Assembly: GCA_023313575.1 (NCBI GenBank) | Contig: JAJTTP010000004.1 | Coordinates: forward strand, 1,364,001-1,428,000 | From: Eutypella sp. D-1 | Lineage: Eukaryota; Ascomycota; Sordariomycetes; Xylariales; Diatrypaceae | Direction of reading: 5' to 3' | Length of the DNA: 64,000 bases | Part shown: positions 1 through 11,498 of the stretch, piece after piece | Layout of the letters: every line of letters starts with the position of its first letter | Numbering within the stretch: position 1 is the first letter of the stretch | Program-made: the position numbers and the translations under genes | The notes under the pieces: generated by a model | The model's database searches: none | What the model saw: only the letters and a program-made list of their open reading frames with translations | Told to the model about the DNA's origin: nothing

Positions 1-174
1 CCTTCACCGCGGGCTTCGCGACAGCAGCAGCGTCGTCGTTCGCTGCTAGATGGGAAGTTCGTTAGCACATGAAACTCGAGAAGGAAAGAAAAGAAAAAAA
101 ACCTCGCAATTGAGATTGAGCTTCCAACAAATTCACTCACCTTTAGCTTTCCTGTTCCTAGTCACTGGCGCCAT
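1..174 (-). CDS. 5' end of an unidentified gene (runs off left edge)
   Basis: Reading the minus strand, an ATG at 174 opens a short first exon (174-141) that begins MAPVTRNRKAK and ends at a good donor, GTGAGT. The intron (140-46) is T-rich and ends in CTAG. The second exon (45 to the window edge) continues in phase with AANDDAAAVAKPAVK. The start is basic followed by an Ala-rich stretch, which would suit a nuclear or nucleolar protein, but too little is present to name a family. Splicing at the next CAG (a NAGNAG acceptor) would remove one residue. The gene is divergent from the SMN gene. Exon calls are by eye from splice consensus and phase. Confidence 0.55.
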
Positions 175-936
175 TGCGACTCGGATCTCGTAGACTGGCG
201 GTAGGCTCGATTTTTGCTATGGGATGGCCTTGAGGGATCACTGCTATGCACTGATAAGTTCTTCCAGTGCTCAGTCTTCAGTCTTCAGAAACTTTTTACT
301 GGGGCAGTTGGTTGTAGCGCCCCCACTAATGCGCTAATGGCTTATCTTATCGAAGCGTATTTACTATCAGACATGCTCTGTATGTAGGTATGTAACTATG
401 CACGTATGTATATATGTACGTACGGATAGTTACATTCATAAGTAACTACGTCGATGCATCCATGGAGCATCACTTACACCGTCCAATCCATCTGTATTTG
501 ATGAGCATACTATTTGCATTGTGAATCTATTCACACAAATCTGAAATCCCGAAACTATTGATTTTTGCATGCATCCTACGCTTTTCAAATTTGAGTACTA
601 GGGATCAATATAGCAACACCAGATACCTATAATCATGCACCTAGGCTAAGTCGGGTAGTTAAGCGGCTCAACGACCCCTAAAGAAGCTGAAGCAGTTATA
701 GAGCTAACCAAGAAATTTGGGGAGAAAGGCGAAAATACGCTTGCAGGCAAACGCGCTTGCTGTATTGCCATATCATAGATGAGATATACAACGTCAAATT
801 ATCATCAGGGTGTGCGAGTAGGCCGCAGCTGCTAGAGAACGGTGGCATCACAGAAAATAGTCCCCTATACCCAGACAGGCCTAACTTACCCACCTTCCAC
901 ACTTTCTCCCAGACTTGAGTCTACCATATCCTCAGC
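175..936. promoter_or_regulatory. Divergent intergenic region, edge gene / SMN
   Basis: About 760 bp between two divergent start codons. It is AT-rich and carries runs of TATGTA/GTATGTA-type words around 380-440. No convincing ORF or RNA gene is seen. It must hold both promoters, but no specific operator can be assigned. Confidence 0.4.
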
Positions 937-2004
937 ATGGCGGCGAAGGGGCAGCAGGGCTTGACGCACGATGAGATATGGGATGACTCTGCACTCGTCG
1001 ACTCGTGGAATGAGGCCCTAGAAGAGTACAAGGTAGGTTTGGTCGTTCTTCTCGGTCCGGTCATTCTCCACCTACCTGGATGCAGGTGTGGGCGGTTTGT
1101 TCACTTTTGGCTGACAGCCCCTCAGAAATATCACAGCATACACGTCAAGGGAGGCAACGTCGAAGACCTCATCAATGAGAAGTATGCCTCCTAGGAGTTT
1201 GATTCCATCCGAGTCGTGATACATAACTTACACGAAGACCTTCGCAGCAACCGTTCAGATGCTAAGCACGAGGGAGAGGTCCAACCCGAGCCAGCCCAGC
1301 ATCCAGAAAAAGAAAACTCCAACGACGTGAACGGGACTCCAAGAGAGCAGGGCATGGTGAGTCCATTTATTATCTTATTTTATGTTCTTATTTTATGTCA
1401 TCTTAATTATTTTATTATTTTATTTTGTGGTTTTCCTTTTGTTTTCTTTTTTCTTCCAATTTAAAACCCCTGAGATCTGTTTTCGGACTAAAAATGATCC
1501 CGGGTGGAAATCATCACACCGATCGAGAGATGCAATGCCCTTTTTCTTCCGCACGCTCGCGCTAACCAACGAGGGCACAGAACAACGTGGGGAACGAGGA
1601 CGGCACTCGAGATATCCGGCTCAGCCATCCACCTGCCCCAGGCACGGCGCCAGGCCCGGCGGGGCTCCTGGGAACGGGTAAGTTGTTTCCCTTTGGTGCT
1701 TTGCTAGATTATAGCCATCCACCCTTACTTTCTTGCCTTGCCCCCCCTTCCATCCAATCCACACGCTATGGGGGGATCCAATGGGAGATCGGATTATATC
1801 TGAGTGACGTGATAGCCCCCCGATCCGGAGAACCTCGCATCGACTGGGCAACTGACTGACTGGGTTACTGACCGGGATGCAGTGCGCGACGAGGGCCTCA
1901 AGAGGCTGCTGATGTCTTGGTATTACGCCGGTTACTACACGGGGTACTACGAGGGCCAGCGGGAGCAGCAGCAGCAGCAGGACGCGGAGTCTGGGCAGAA
2001 GTGA
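937..2004 (+). CDS. smn1: Survival motor neuron (SMN) homologue, Tudor-less
   Basis: SMN is the oligomeric core of the complex that loads Sm proteins onto spliceosomal snRNAs. Five exons join in frame: 937-1032, 1126-1181, 1248-1356, 1581-1677 and 1883-2004, giving 159 residues. The N-terminus has the Gemin2-binding signature (EIWDDSALVDSWNEALEEYK, residues about 13-32). The C-terminus has the YG-box (LLMSWYYAGYYTGYYEG), the glycine-zipper helix used for self-association. A short proline-rich stretch (HPPAPGTAPGP) precedes it. No Tudor domain lies between, as in fission yeast Smn1 (about 150 residues) and unlike animal SMN. Intron 3 is long (224 nt) and T-rich; the 66 nt intron 2 removes an in-frame TAG at 1192. 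A poly-Gln run follows the YG-box. Family assignment is secure; the borders of introns 2 and 3 are the least certain points. Confidence 0.9.
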
Positions 2005-5000
2005 TTTGAGGAGCGGGACTCTTGGCTGGGCTGGCTGGTGAAAGATCCGTGAGGCTGAGCTCCCCCAGAATATGCGTAACTACATACTGCAATACGTATG
2101 TATATGTGGATAGATAGATAGGGAGCGGCTCTTTACTATGTAATTTTGACGGTTTGGGGGGCCAGGGGGGGAAATAAGGCTTGTCCGGGGTGGGCACGGT
2201 AACCCATGCAAGATCTGCGACAACTCCTGTTACATCGCCCGCCATTGACACCAAAGTCGCCCATCCGCCTCCTAGCGTTCAACCGTGCGACAGGCCGCGT
2301 ATCAGTCCTATAGCGGGCGGGACGGTATAACCCAGCAGCGATGTGCTTGTGTCCTGTGTGCTCTGTGTGCTCGCTTTCATATTACTTGTACATACGTAGG
2401 CAGTATTACTAGACACAAGTAACTACTTACATATTCTATGCCCAGTCAGCCAAGGGGCCAAGATGCATCTGTTTTCGCAGCCATTGCGACCTTTCATGAA
2501 CATCATCAGCTGATTTTCTCAGAAGCCGCCCCCAGGTTGGGATGCGGGAACAAAACCAGACGAAACGATGCGAATGGCAGCCACGCCAAGAAGAGTATTT
2601 CATCACTTGTTCCCTCCCCCAAACCTCAACCCCATCCCCATTTTGATCCCATCCCATTCCCCTTTCACCACGCCGCGGCCGACTAATACCCTGCCCAGAG
2701 TTTGTAGTTTCCATATACGTGAGAGAGCCCCAGGCCAGGGCAGCTAATAACATAGTAAACCCCATTCCGAATTCCGAAGACGCCAAGATGTTTTGTTTCA
2801 ATCGCACCCGTCAGCCGTCGAGGGGGGGAACTCGAAGCGCGGCTCGAAACGTTCCCGATGTCACGGAACGAATCAGAGGGGAGGGGTGCCGCGCGAACGA
2901 GGAAGGGGGGATTGGGCTCGCCGAGTTGGTCCTCGAAACACGGGCCCGGCGCCCGGCGCTTATCGCATGCGTGCCTCCTATCTACTATGTACGCACTACG
3001 TATGCATAGTAATGCTGTACAGCAAACACAAGGAAACACAGTCGGGCGGATGCGGATATCGGCACAGATTGACACTAGAAAGAAAGGTGACGACGTTCCT
3101 GACTTAACCCACTACGGCGATGTTCGCGATCTGAGATCCGGGAACGTACCCGGGATGGCCTCGTCTACGACTTCCCACAATATACAGTCCAGGCAGCACA
3201 TAGTAGGTAAAGCTATGTGGTCATCATCATGATCATCGTCACCATTACCAAAACCTCCATGGGCCTTGTAAGAGTATTATGTATCCCTATAGTAGCTAAA
3301 CCTCGGACGAACCTTGGCTGCTTGGACGAAGCGTGCGTACATACGCTTCGTAATATTAAGGGCCCGGCTATTTCCCATCCTCGTCGATAGGCGAGGCGTC
3401 TTAACAGCCTAGGGGAGACCGTAGAAAGGAACATTTTTGGGGGAAAGGGCCCTAGCAACCACGCCAAAGACGCACCTTAAAATGACATTTCCCCCTACCC
3501 ACCCCGTCCAACCAGACCAACCACAAATGCGTAAGTGCGTAAGTGCGTAGGTGCGTAGGTGCGTAATTGGGGATGGTTCTGGCCGTCGCCGTCTGGGCAT
3601 CCGAAATGATGTTGTGAGCCGCAAAAGAAACAAACCCTCCGTGGTTCCTGCAGTAGCGCCCCGTAGTGTTTCTCCAAAGGGTTTACTAAAGTACATACTG
3701 CACCTCGTTTAAACGGGCTAGGGAGATCGATTAAGGTAAGATTTTCGACAGATCTTTCCAAAACATTCCAACTTCACCACTGCCATCTCAGCAATCTAAC
3801 ATAGATACTGGAGTAAATACCAAGATACCTCCTAGGGCTAGCATAAGGGTAAACTAGATGAGGCTTACTGCGTGGCTTGGCATGCCATGCCTCATGAGGA
3901 ACCACGTGCGGCAACGCATGTACCTGTTGACTGACGAATCTGACAATTCAGCTATTATCATTCGTAGCCCAGGCAGGCTCTCACTTGGGAGGGAGGAGAA
4001 CTTACATGTAACAGGTTACAATTAGGGGACTTCACACACTGCCTATCTAGGTATCTATCCTCGATCTTACTACACCAACGGTTCATCGGAATGATGTGCA
4101 GCAGACCTCGTGAACTCGTGCAGCAGCGGTGCAGTAATTATTCAATATTTATGATACGTCTATACGTATGTACCCAGTTATGGGTATGGGTTCGACGGCG
4201 ACCCAGCGAGATTGCACCGGAACCCCTGTCAATTCGAGGGGTCAAAGCTTGGGGCTAAACCCCCTAGGCGACAGGCCGAGATATGCCAAAACGCAACTCG
4301 AGACAAAGCTGTCACAGTCGGGGCCCCCCTGAACCTAAACCCCATACATTCCCTCAGAAAAAAAAAGAAGGGACAAGGTTCGAACTGCGAATTTCCCAAC
4401 GTGACCCCACCCCCCCCCCAATCTCTGCAGGGCTCTCTCCTCTCTCCCACGCACGCACACGCCCTGCCAAACCTGCCTGCTTGCCCTTTGACCATGGAAT
4501 TCCGGGTATGGCGGGCCCCGGCCAATTAACCCTCTTCGGCACTAGCCACAACGGGACGTCCTGGCGCCGATGCAGACACCCTTGACGATCTTTTGCGCGG
4601 AAGATCTTGGTCATGTTTCGAGACCAGCTCCCTCAGGGCATCGCTAACACCCCCAGCACCCTAATTCAAGGAGAACGGGGAGGGGGGTGGGTTAGAGAGG
4701 CTAGTGTAGTTGCCCAGGAGGCGAAGGAGAAGAAGAAAAAAAATGAAGCCGGGGCTTCTCACTTCCAGTAAGCAGAGCCATGGCAGGAAGGGGTAGATGG
4801 ATGAATGGATGGATGGGGGTGGGATGTGGACCTCCCGCCTTCTCATCCCCCCCGTCGAACCTCGATTTAAGACGAGCGGTCCCGTCCCCAAAATCGGGGA
4901 TAGAATTCTTGTTTCCTTTTTCTTCTTGTTCATCCCACACTTCAGTCATCTCTTGCAGAAATCCCTTTTTGTGTCCAGTTACACTCCTTTCTTTCGTTAC

Positions 5001-5237
5001 CCTAATTTCTCCGTCTCGTACCCATTCATTTCTTCTTACACCACGAGCAGGGCCTCGCCAATTTTCCAGAAAGTCCAATATTAAGACGATACGTAACAGT
5101 TGCTTCCCTCGCCAGTTCGAGCCAGAAAATAAAAAAGAAAAGCTATAAAGCCGTCGACGAGAGTCAGAAGGATATCTTATCAAATTCTTAATATTTTGTT
5201 AAAAAGGATTCGTCCCAAGACACAACACACAGTCAAG
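2005..5237. other. Intergenic region, about 3.2 kb
   Basis: No gene is supportable. The short ORFs here have no family resemblance, no splice-consistent partners and skewed low-complexity composition. The last 350 bp (about 4890-5237) is CT-rich with a run of A's before 5150, typical of a fungal core promoter and leader, and belongs to the cupredoxin gene. A small 8-nt tandem repeat sits at 3528-3566. Confidence 0.5.
3528..3566. repeat. Short tandem repeat, 8-nt unit
   Basis: About five copies of TGCGTAAG/TGCGTAGG in a row: two of the first form, two of the second, and a partial copy. It lies in intergenic DNA. Confidence 0.85.
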
Positions 5238-6430
5238 ATGAAGTACTCTACAGCTCTTTCTCTCGCCATTGCCCCCTTGGCTCTGGCCAAGTCGGTCCGC
5301 AACGTGTACCCCAACGCAGCTGCGAAGCGGGATCACCACCTGGGAGGCGAGGAGGCGGCCCCGGCCGTCACTGAGGCCCCCGCCCACGAAGTCGTCGAGG
5401 CCCCCGCCCACGAGGTGGTCGAGGCTCCCGCCCATGAGGTGGTCGAGGCCCCGGCCCATGAGGTCGTTGACGGCGGCAAGGGCAAGGAGGCGGACTGGAT
5501 CCACGGTGCCATCGGCGGCGGGGAGGCGACCCAGGTGATCGTAATCTGGGCGCACCCCGGTGGCGAGGCGGCCGAGACGACGACCATACACGAGAAGGAG
5601 ACCGTGACGGTCACGGAAGGCGCGGCGCACGAGACGGCGGCGCCCACCGCTACTGAGGGCGGCGCCGGTGCCGAGGCCACCCACCACGTTATTGTTGGTG
5701 GTGACGCCGGCCTCGTGTTCACCCCGCCCGAGATCCAGGCCAACGTTGGCGACATGGTCGTCTTCGAGTTCATGTCCCAGATGCACACCGCTACCCAGTC
5801 CTCCTTCGACAAGCCCTGCGACCCTCTTGAGGGTGGCATGGACACCGACACCCAGCCCAACCCCAACAACACCGTTTCCCCGCCCCCGATGGTCGCCATG
5901 CAAGTCATGGCCGCCGAGCCCCTCTGTGAGTCCCCTTTTCCCACACAGCATCTCTTATCTCCTACTAACCAGACCCAGGGTTCTACTGCAAGACCGGCAA
6001 CCACTGCGGTCAGGGCATGGTGTTCTCGATTAACCCGACGGCCGAGAAGTCGCACGCGCAGTTCCAGGCCAAGGCTATTGAGCAGAAGGGTGAGGGTGAG
6101 CCGAGCGCCATCGTCGGCGGTGACGCGTCCGCTCCCCCGGCCGAGAGCGCTCCTGCCGCTACCGAAGCTCCCGCGGGCGGCGCCGAGTCCGGCAGCCCCA
6201 CCGAGATGCCGGCCGGTATCGAGACTGGCGCTGGCAAGGTCGATGACGCCGGCTCCTGCCACTGCGCTGTCCAGTGCGCCAACGGCCAGTTCCCCGCCAT
6301 GGAGGCTCAGGGCATGGGCAACTTTGGCGGCTTTGCCGGTACGTTCTAAACCATCCCTAGTACGTTAGATCTCGGAAGCTAACATCTTTTCCCAGGCGGT
6401 ATCCCCGCGAGTATGATGGAGGCCTCGTAA
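5238..6430 (+). CDS. Secreted cupredoxin-domain protein (ESRP-like)
   Basis: Three exons (5238-5925, 5979-6338, 6396-6430) encode 360 residues. The ATG at 5238 starts a signal peptide (MKYSTALSLAIAPLALAKS). A Glu/Ala-rich stalk follows, with four tandem 8-residue repeats (EAPAHEVV type, nt 5373-5468). A cupredoxin fold then begins near residue 155 (HHVIVGG, FTPPEIQANVGDMVVFEF) with the usual ligand-like residues: a His in QMHTATQSS, then Cys and His in FYCKTGNHCGQGM followed by Met. This matches fungal extracellular serine-rich/cupredoxin proteins, which are found at the wall or secreted. The C-terminal part is Ala/Pro/Glu-rich with a CHCAVQC motif and ends without an evident GPI signal. Copper binding is inferred from the ligands. 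Both introns are 53-57 nt with clear GT..AG borders. Confidence 0.85.
5373..5468 (+). repeat. In-frame 24-nt tandem repeat x4
   Basis: Four consecutive 24-nt units encode EAPAHEVV-type octapeptides inside the cupredoxin gene. The units differ by a few, mostly third-position, changes and keep frame and length exactly. They form a Pro/His/Glu-rich stalk between the signal peptide and the cupredoxin domain. Confidence 0.95.
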
Positions 6431-7616
6431 AAACCTCAACACAAGGCCCGACGACCAGCTTACGACGAAACAATTTTCTTTTTATAGAAAAGGGATATAT
6501 GGGTGGTTCTTAACGACAAGACACACAAGGGAGTGTGGGTGGGGAGGCGTCTTTTTCGGCCTTCCCTGGGGAAGGGGGGGTTTCTTTTTCCTTTTAGAAA
6601 TGATACCAAAAAATCCCCCCCTCCTTTCCGTCCACCTTCCATCACCTTGATCCTTTTTCTACAACCCTTTTTTTTTGGCCATGTGGGGAAGAGGTCTCGA
6701 AGCATATGTATCATCTTTTTTTTTTACTACTTATTATATGACTGGATCGTATGTAATTCTTTCTGGAATTGGGGGTGTATTTTTTTGTTGCCTGGCGTGT
6801 CTTATTTCCACGCTCGCCACAACGAAAATTTTGTATAGCAAGAGTTAATGATGAAGTGTCCAAAAAAAATATTGTGTTCCTGCCTTTGATTGAACCGTGT
6901 GACATGGGTTGGAGACGAGACTTCTGCTTCTGTATAGCCTCATCCCTTCTGAGACCTTGACACGTAGCCGGTAGTGCGTGACTCACGGCTCACTACAGCT
7001 GCGCAATGCTGCCTACGAAAGCGGTTTCAATGCAGAGCTCGGCATTTCCAAGTTGCATTGCAAGAAAAATCGCGCTTCCACACTTCCTAAGCAGCAAGAG
7101 CAGCCGCTCAAAAGTGACACGCAAAAAGAATGCACGGACAAACCAATGAGGACGTCATCACGATCGGATTGGCGGGAATCGACCGCGAGTATGGATGAGT
7201 AGGCTGGCGAGTAGGCTGGCAAAAGTTATATATATAAAAAAAGTAGATGAAGCAATTCATTACGTACGCAACTAGCAAAAAAAAGTAGTTGGCCTGCATA
7301 GCAACGCCGATTATACGCCTATTTGCTCCTGCGCTTCCTTGCTTCCTACATCCGTCCCTCTTTACTCCAGCGCTCCAACCAAGCTATACGGGGGAATGAT
7401 GCGGTGCCGTATAGGGGTAGTAGTGTGTGTCCAAAATTCGCCATCCATTCATATTCCGTCTTCATCATTATCCCCAACTATCTCCCGCCTGGGCCACTCC
7501 GCGGCAAATACCCATCTATCATCGTCGTTATGACCGTAGCCGTGGTTTCGTCCAGAGACGGCAAGGTATCGCGGATCATCGTGTCCAAGAAGCGGCAAGG
7601 CTGCGGTCCGTCTTCT
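6431..7616. other. Intergenic region between convergent genes
   Basis: About 1.2 kb between the stop codons of the cupredoxin gene and the SERF gene. It is T-rich around 6600-6860, as expected of 3' untranslated sequence and polyadenylation regions. Nothing else is supportable. Confidence 0.4.
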
Positions 7617-8052
7617 TCACTTCTTCTTGGCAGCGGCCTCGGCCTTCCGTGCGTCGGCTAGAGGAGGATGACAAGTCAGTTACGCTACTGCTCCAAGGGA
7701 ACGAACGATAAATATGTCTGCATCATGGGTGGCGAGAAGGAAATCGGTTGCTTACCGGCAGCCTGCTTCTGGCGCATCAGCTCGGCGGCAGACTCCTTGT
7801 CGCGCTGCATCTCGGTACCGCTCTTGGTATTCTTCGTCTTCTGTTAAGCGCGGAGTCACATGGGTCAGTATGAAATTCCATCATCATCGCGCTTCAAGTA
7901 CCGCTTCAAGTACCCGTCGCTCTCACTAGCAGCGCTTCCGATCGGTCGGTCGGTTAGTCGGCGGGCGGGTAGGTTAGTTGGTCGCTTACCTGGGCGGCTT
8001 GGGCCTTGAGGTTCTTCTCACGCGCCTTGTCACGTTGGTTGCCGCGAGCCAT
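7617..8052 (-). CDS. SERF/4F5-family small protein
   Basis: Three small exons on the minus strand (8052-7990, 7840-7756, 7657-7617) join to a 62-residue, very charged protein starting MARGNQRDKAREKNLKAQAA and ending in AAAKKK. MxRGNQR followed by K/R-rich helical sequence is the signature of the 4F5/SERF family (small EDRK-rich factors). Those proteins bind nucleic acid and acidic partners and are reported to speed amyloid assembly. All splice sites fit consensus (GTAAGC donors at both introns; CAG and TAG acceptors) and phase is kept. The introns of roughly 150 and 98 nt are longer than exons 2 and 3, so simple ORF scans miss the gene. Confidence 0.85.
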
Positions 8053-10511
8053 CTTTTATGGACTAAGCGATATCTCGGTGCGTTATTAAATTATTAATAG
8101 TCGCGCGTAAGTATATGTATTTATTAGCAGCGGCAATAGCCAAGCGAGGTCGGGTAAGTCGAAATGAAGGGCGCTTATATTGTATTGGCGAATCCCGGAA
8201 AACCAAAAAAGGAAGAAAGAAAAAAAGATTTGAGACAGGTTAAAGTTTTGGGGGGGTGGTTTCGCTTTGTCGAGGTTAAATACTCGGCATTGGTTGGTTG
8301 GCTGCAAGCCTTGGAGTGGTGCCCTGGAGTGGTTTGCTAGGTTTGCTGGGTTTGCTGGGGTTGTTGGCGTGCTTAACTCATATACACACATATACACACT
8401 GGCTGGCGGCTTTGAGGCGGTGGCCGTTTCCCTTCCTGACCTGACAAACTTCTCTAGTCAGACTAGCCGCCGCCCTCCGTATCGTTCCTTTCTGAAGTCA
8501 TCTGCAATCTGGAACCTTTCGGGCGGGTATAGAACTAAGAGTGGGGCCTGTAGTGGGACATTCCCGGCTCTAGCTCAACCAATCAATTTACACTAGATTG
8601 ACTACTTCGTACCGTAGACGCTGATCTAGGGCTTTGTAGGGCTTTATATCCACCAAGACGACTTCACCGATGACTGCGCCGACGGCTTCATCCTTCGACT
8701 ATACAGATGCATGCGCGTATATACGTATTTATCATTGAATTTCTCAGTAAGAAAAACTCCTTGCTCGTGAGTCGCCGCTAATGTCCGAAACATTCCCGGA
8801 TAGCCTGAGCGCTGGAACTTAAGGGTGTCGTTTCATGCCCGATCTCTGGTCATGTCAGGTAGTACCAGAATGCTACATTAGACGTGGCTCTCCTGAGCTG
8901 TCCATGTTGCCCGCATATGATACAACACTGACATACCATATGCAGAACGGAGAAGAATACCTCCCGCTTCCCGAATATGAGATGATTTCTGGTTGATGCC
9001 ACTGTGATTGAGTTTCACTACAAGACAACCTCCTACGGGTAGAGTCCACTACTTATATGTGCATATGCAGGCACCCTCCAATACTGCATTGGATGGTTTG
9101 ATACTTGAGTACTAGCCTGATAATCTTGAATAATCCATAATCCTGAGGTTATCACCATTTTATAAGCAAAGCTGCTGTGGTACCCTTTGCCTCTCCATCA
9201 TCTTGCCTCCCAGCTCCATTGGTAAAGAGTGGAGAACCCAGAGAATTGCCTAAAATGGACATAAAAGACTTGTGAAACAGAGCGGGTGTATTGAGAGCCA
9301 ATAGAACTTCGATCGACAACCCAATCTCAAAATGCACTTAATTGGCCATTGGCCAAATCTTCCAGTTCTATGGATATGCAGCAGACTGATAAAGAGGAAG
9401 GGGGATAGGTATGGAGCCACTGCTATTCTGAATTGCTATTTTCGATGGGATACTGGTGGATGGCAGCAGACGAACATGCATGAGCTGCAGGTCAACATCA
9501 CCCCAGACTAAGAAAATCTAAAAGAAGATACCCGGATCAGATACCCCAGTCATGGCATGCTGCTCTTGCATCCCTTGTCACCAGCATGACCTTAACCTGA
9601 TCTTCACTTGGCCATTCACCAATGCAAGCATTCTCCCCTGCGGGCAAGTCGGGCTCCATTAGGCCTGAGACTGCTCGGAGGCGGCCAGATCTATTGGCTG
9701 CCATTGTGCCTGGACATTATAGGTAGCAAACTGCTCCGGAGCTTCAAGGGCAAGTACCCCTCCGGACAAGTAGTACCCCTCGGAGCGGATTTTTTTGCTC
9801 TTTTTGTGTGCATGTGTGTGTATGTGTCTTTTTACCTATGACCTAGAGCTGCTGTAGACTAGACTCAAGCAGGTCCAGACTCAAGCTGACTAGGTGTGTT
9901 TCCCTTTCTTGCCTTTCTTATCAGGTTTCCCTTTTTTTCTCAAACCTATTCAAAGCTTTCTTCTCCCCCTCCCTTCCACCTGTACGCCCCTCTCTTTCAC
10001 CCCATTGTTCTCCCCTTCAGCCTTTGGTCCAACAAACCACCTCATTGTCCTTGACGGACAAACGGTACCACCTAGAGAATAAACACCTTCATTCATCGTC
10101 CTCTCACCTAGTGCTCGATATAAACTCACTCACCTTGAGTGACTCCGGCAGGATCCGACCCTTCCTCATTTCTAGAGATCTTCCTTCCTTCGCAAGTTGC
10201 ATTCGAAACACCCACCACTTTTTTTTCCCTTTTTCTCCTTTACCACACTACCTTCTTCCCTCACTTCTATTCCTTCCACTCCTTCATTTCCATCAACGAA
10301 CCTTCTGTGAAGATCCGTTTTCTCCCTTATTAGAAATCTGCTAGTCGGATCCATCCAACGTTCTCTACAACGACAAAAAACCAACATCAAAAACATAAAC
10401 TCTTGACTCAGCTTAGCTACCAGCAGTCTCGACAAATCACCGTTCGTTCTCCAAAAAAGAAAACCCCAAAGAGGCCAAAACCTCCCTGAAACAATACTGA
10501 CCCATCTTCGA
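8053..10511. promoter_or_regulatory. Divergent intergenic region, SERF / 4-TM protein
   Basis: About 2.5 kb between divergent start codons with no supportable gene. The right 600 bp (about 9890-10500) is strongly CT-rich, then A-rich just before the ATG at 10512, the usual appearance of a long transcribed leader in filamentous ascomycetes. The middle (8600-9600) is AT-richer and carries no recognisable element. Confidence 0.4.
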
Positions 10512-11498
10512 ATGGAAAGACATCCATCAGTTGCTGAAACGCACCTCTCCAGGAGGGCTAACGTCACTCTCAACATCAACAAAGTGGCCGGAATGTTCAA
10601 CGTCAAGAGCCGCACGGGGTTCCAGGGGTCGGGGTACGTGGTGCTGAACGGGCTGCGGGCGATCAACATCTTCGTACTAGCAGCAACGGCGGCGGCGTGC
10701 TTCCTGCTGATGATCTTCGGCAAGATGCCCAACGCGTTCCAGTTCTTCACCGACGTGAACCTGGCCGCGCTCGCCGCCCTCTGCTGCCTGCTGATCTGGA
10801 CCGAGCTGCCCTTCAACACCGGTAAGAAGTGGATCAATCACACCTGGCCCGTCCTCGGCCCCCGCCACGGCTTCGTCTGGCTCGGCGTCGCCATGCTGCT
10901 CATGGGCTGCCACACCCTCGGCGCCCTGAGCCACACGCCCTACTCGAAGAAGGACCTCGGCGGGCCCGTGTGGCGCATCATCGCCGCCTCGGGATGCCTC
11001 GGCATCGCCTTCGGCATCCTCAACGTCCTCGCCTCCTGGCTATACAGCGACCGGGCGGAGGGCGTATCCGCGCGCCAGGTCCGCGCCGAGGGCGCCACCG
11101 CGCGCGCGCATAGTCGCAACTCCGCCTCCGACGACGGCGCCTCCTACAACGACACCGACGGCTACAGCTCGCGCAGCGACTCTGTCCGCAAGGAGAAGAC
11201 TCGCAGCCGCAGGGTGAGCCTGTTCCGGCACCGGCTGCCTATCAGCCGACCTATGCCGCAGGACCGGGACGTTGAGCGCGGCTACGGCGGCGGCGCCGCT
11301 GCCGCTGCCGCCCCTCATGCTGTTAGCGACATCAGCGAATGCCCCGACAGCAGCGTGGTCGACGACCGGAGCTCGCCCATCATGCCGCAGGTCAAGAGAC
11401 CGCCAACGGCCCTGCACCCGGCCATGAACGGCGGCGTCCGGTCCAGCATCTACAGCGAGGCCTCCCACCTCAACCGCTTCGACGATAATAAGTTTTAA
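10512..11498 (+). CDS. Four-TM fungal membrane protein (DUF7598-like)
   Basis: Single exon, 328 residues. Four hydrophobic helices lie at about 48-68, 78-95, 120-139 and 154-176. They are embedded in a pattern I associate with the fungal DUF7598 family: GFQGSGYVVLNGLRAINIF at the first helix, LIWTELPF after the second, WPVLGPRHGFVWLGVAML at the third, and VWRIIAASGCLGIAFGILN at the fourth. The remainder (about 180-328) is hydrophilic and Ser/Arg/Asp-rich with basic clusters, so it is probably a disordered cytosolic tail open to phosphorylation. Function is unknown. The family name is from memory of its conserved motifs and is less certain than the membrane topology. The ATG at 10512 is the first in the open frame and follows an A-rich leader. 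Confidence 0.8.
   Translation: MERHPSVAETHLSRRANVTLNINKVAGMFNVKSRTGFQGSGYVVLNGLRAINIFVLAATAAACFLLMIFGKMPNAFQFFTDVNLAALAALCCLLIWTELPFNTGKKWINHTWPVLGPRHGFVWLGVAMLLMGCHTLGALSHTPYSKKDLGGPVWRIIAASGCLGIAFGILNVLASWLYSDRAEGVSARQVRAEGATARAHSRNSASDDGASYNDTDGYSSRSDSVRKEKTRSRRVSLFRHRLPISRPMPQDRDVERGYGGGAAAAAAPHAVSDISECPDSSVVDDRSSPIMPQVKRPPTALHPAMNGGVRSSIYSEASHLNRFDDNKF

Noticed and set aside
1182..1194. TAG at 1192 as the true end of a short SMN exon 2 protein
   Set aside because: A GTATGC donor at 1182 and CGCAG acceptor at 1247 remove it and keep frame into the YG-box exons.
4190..4210. GGTTCGA box resembling a tRNA B-box (similar words near 4376, 20024 and 29588)
   Set aside because: No A-box at the right distance and no acceptor or anticodon stem pairing; no tRNA supported.
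4701..5183. 160-codon minus-strand ORF
   Set aside because: Lies in the CT-rich leader/promoter of the cupredoxin gene; composition is low-complexity and no family is evident.
5199..6262. Long minus-strand ORFs (250 and 309 codons) opposite the cupredoxin gene
   Set aside because: Antisense shadows of a GC-rich repetitive coding region; the plus strand has signal peptide, introns and domain motifs.
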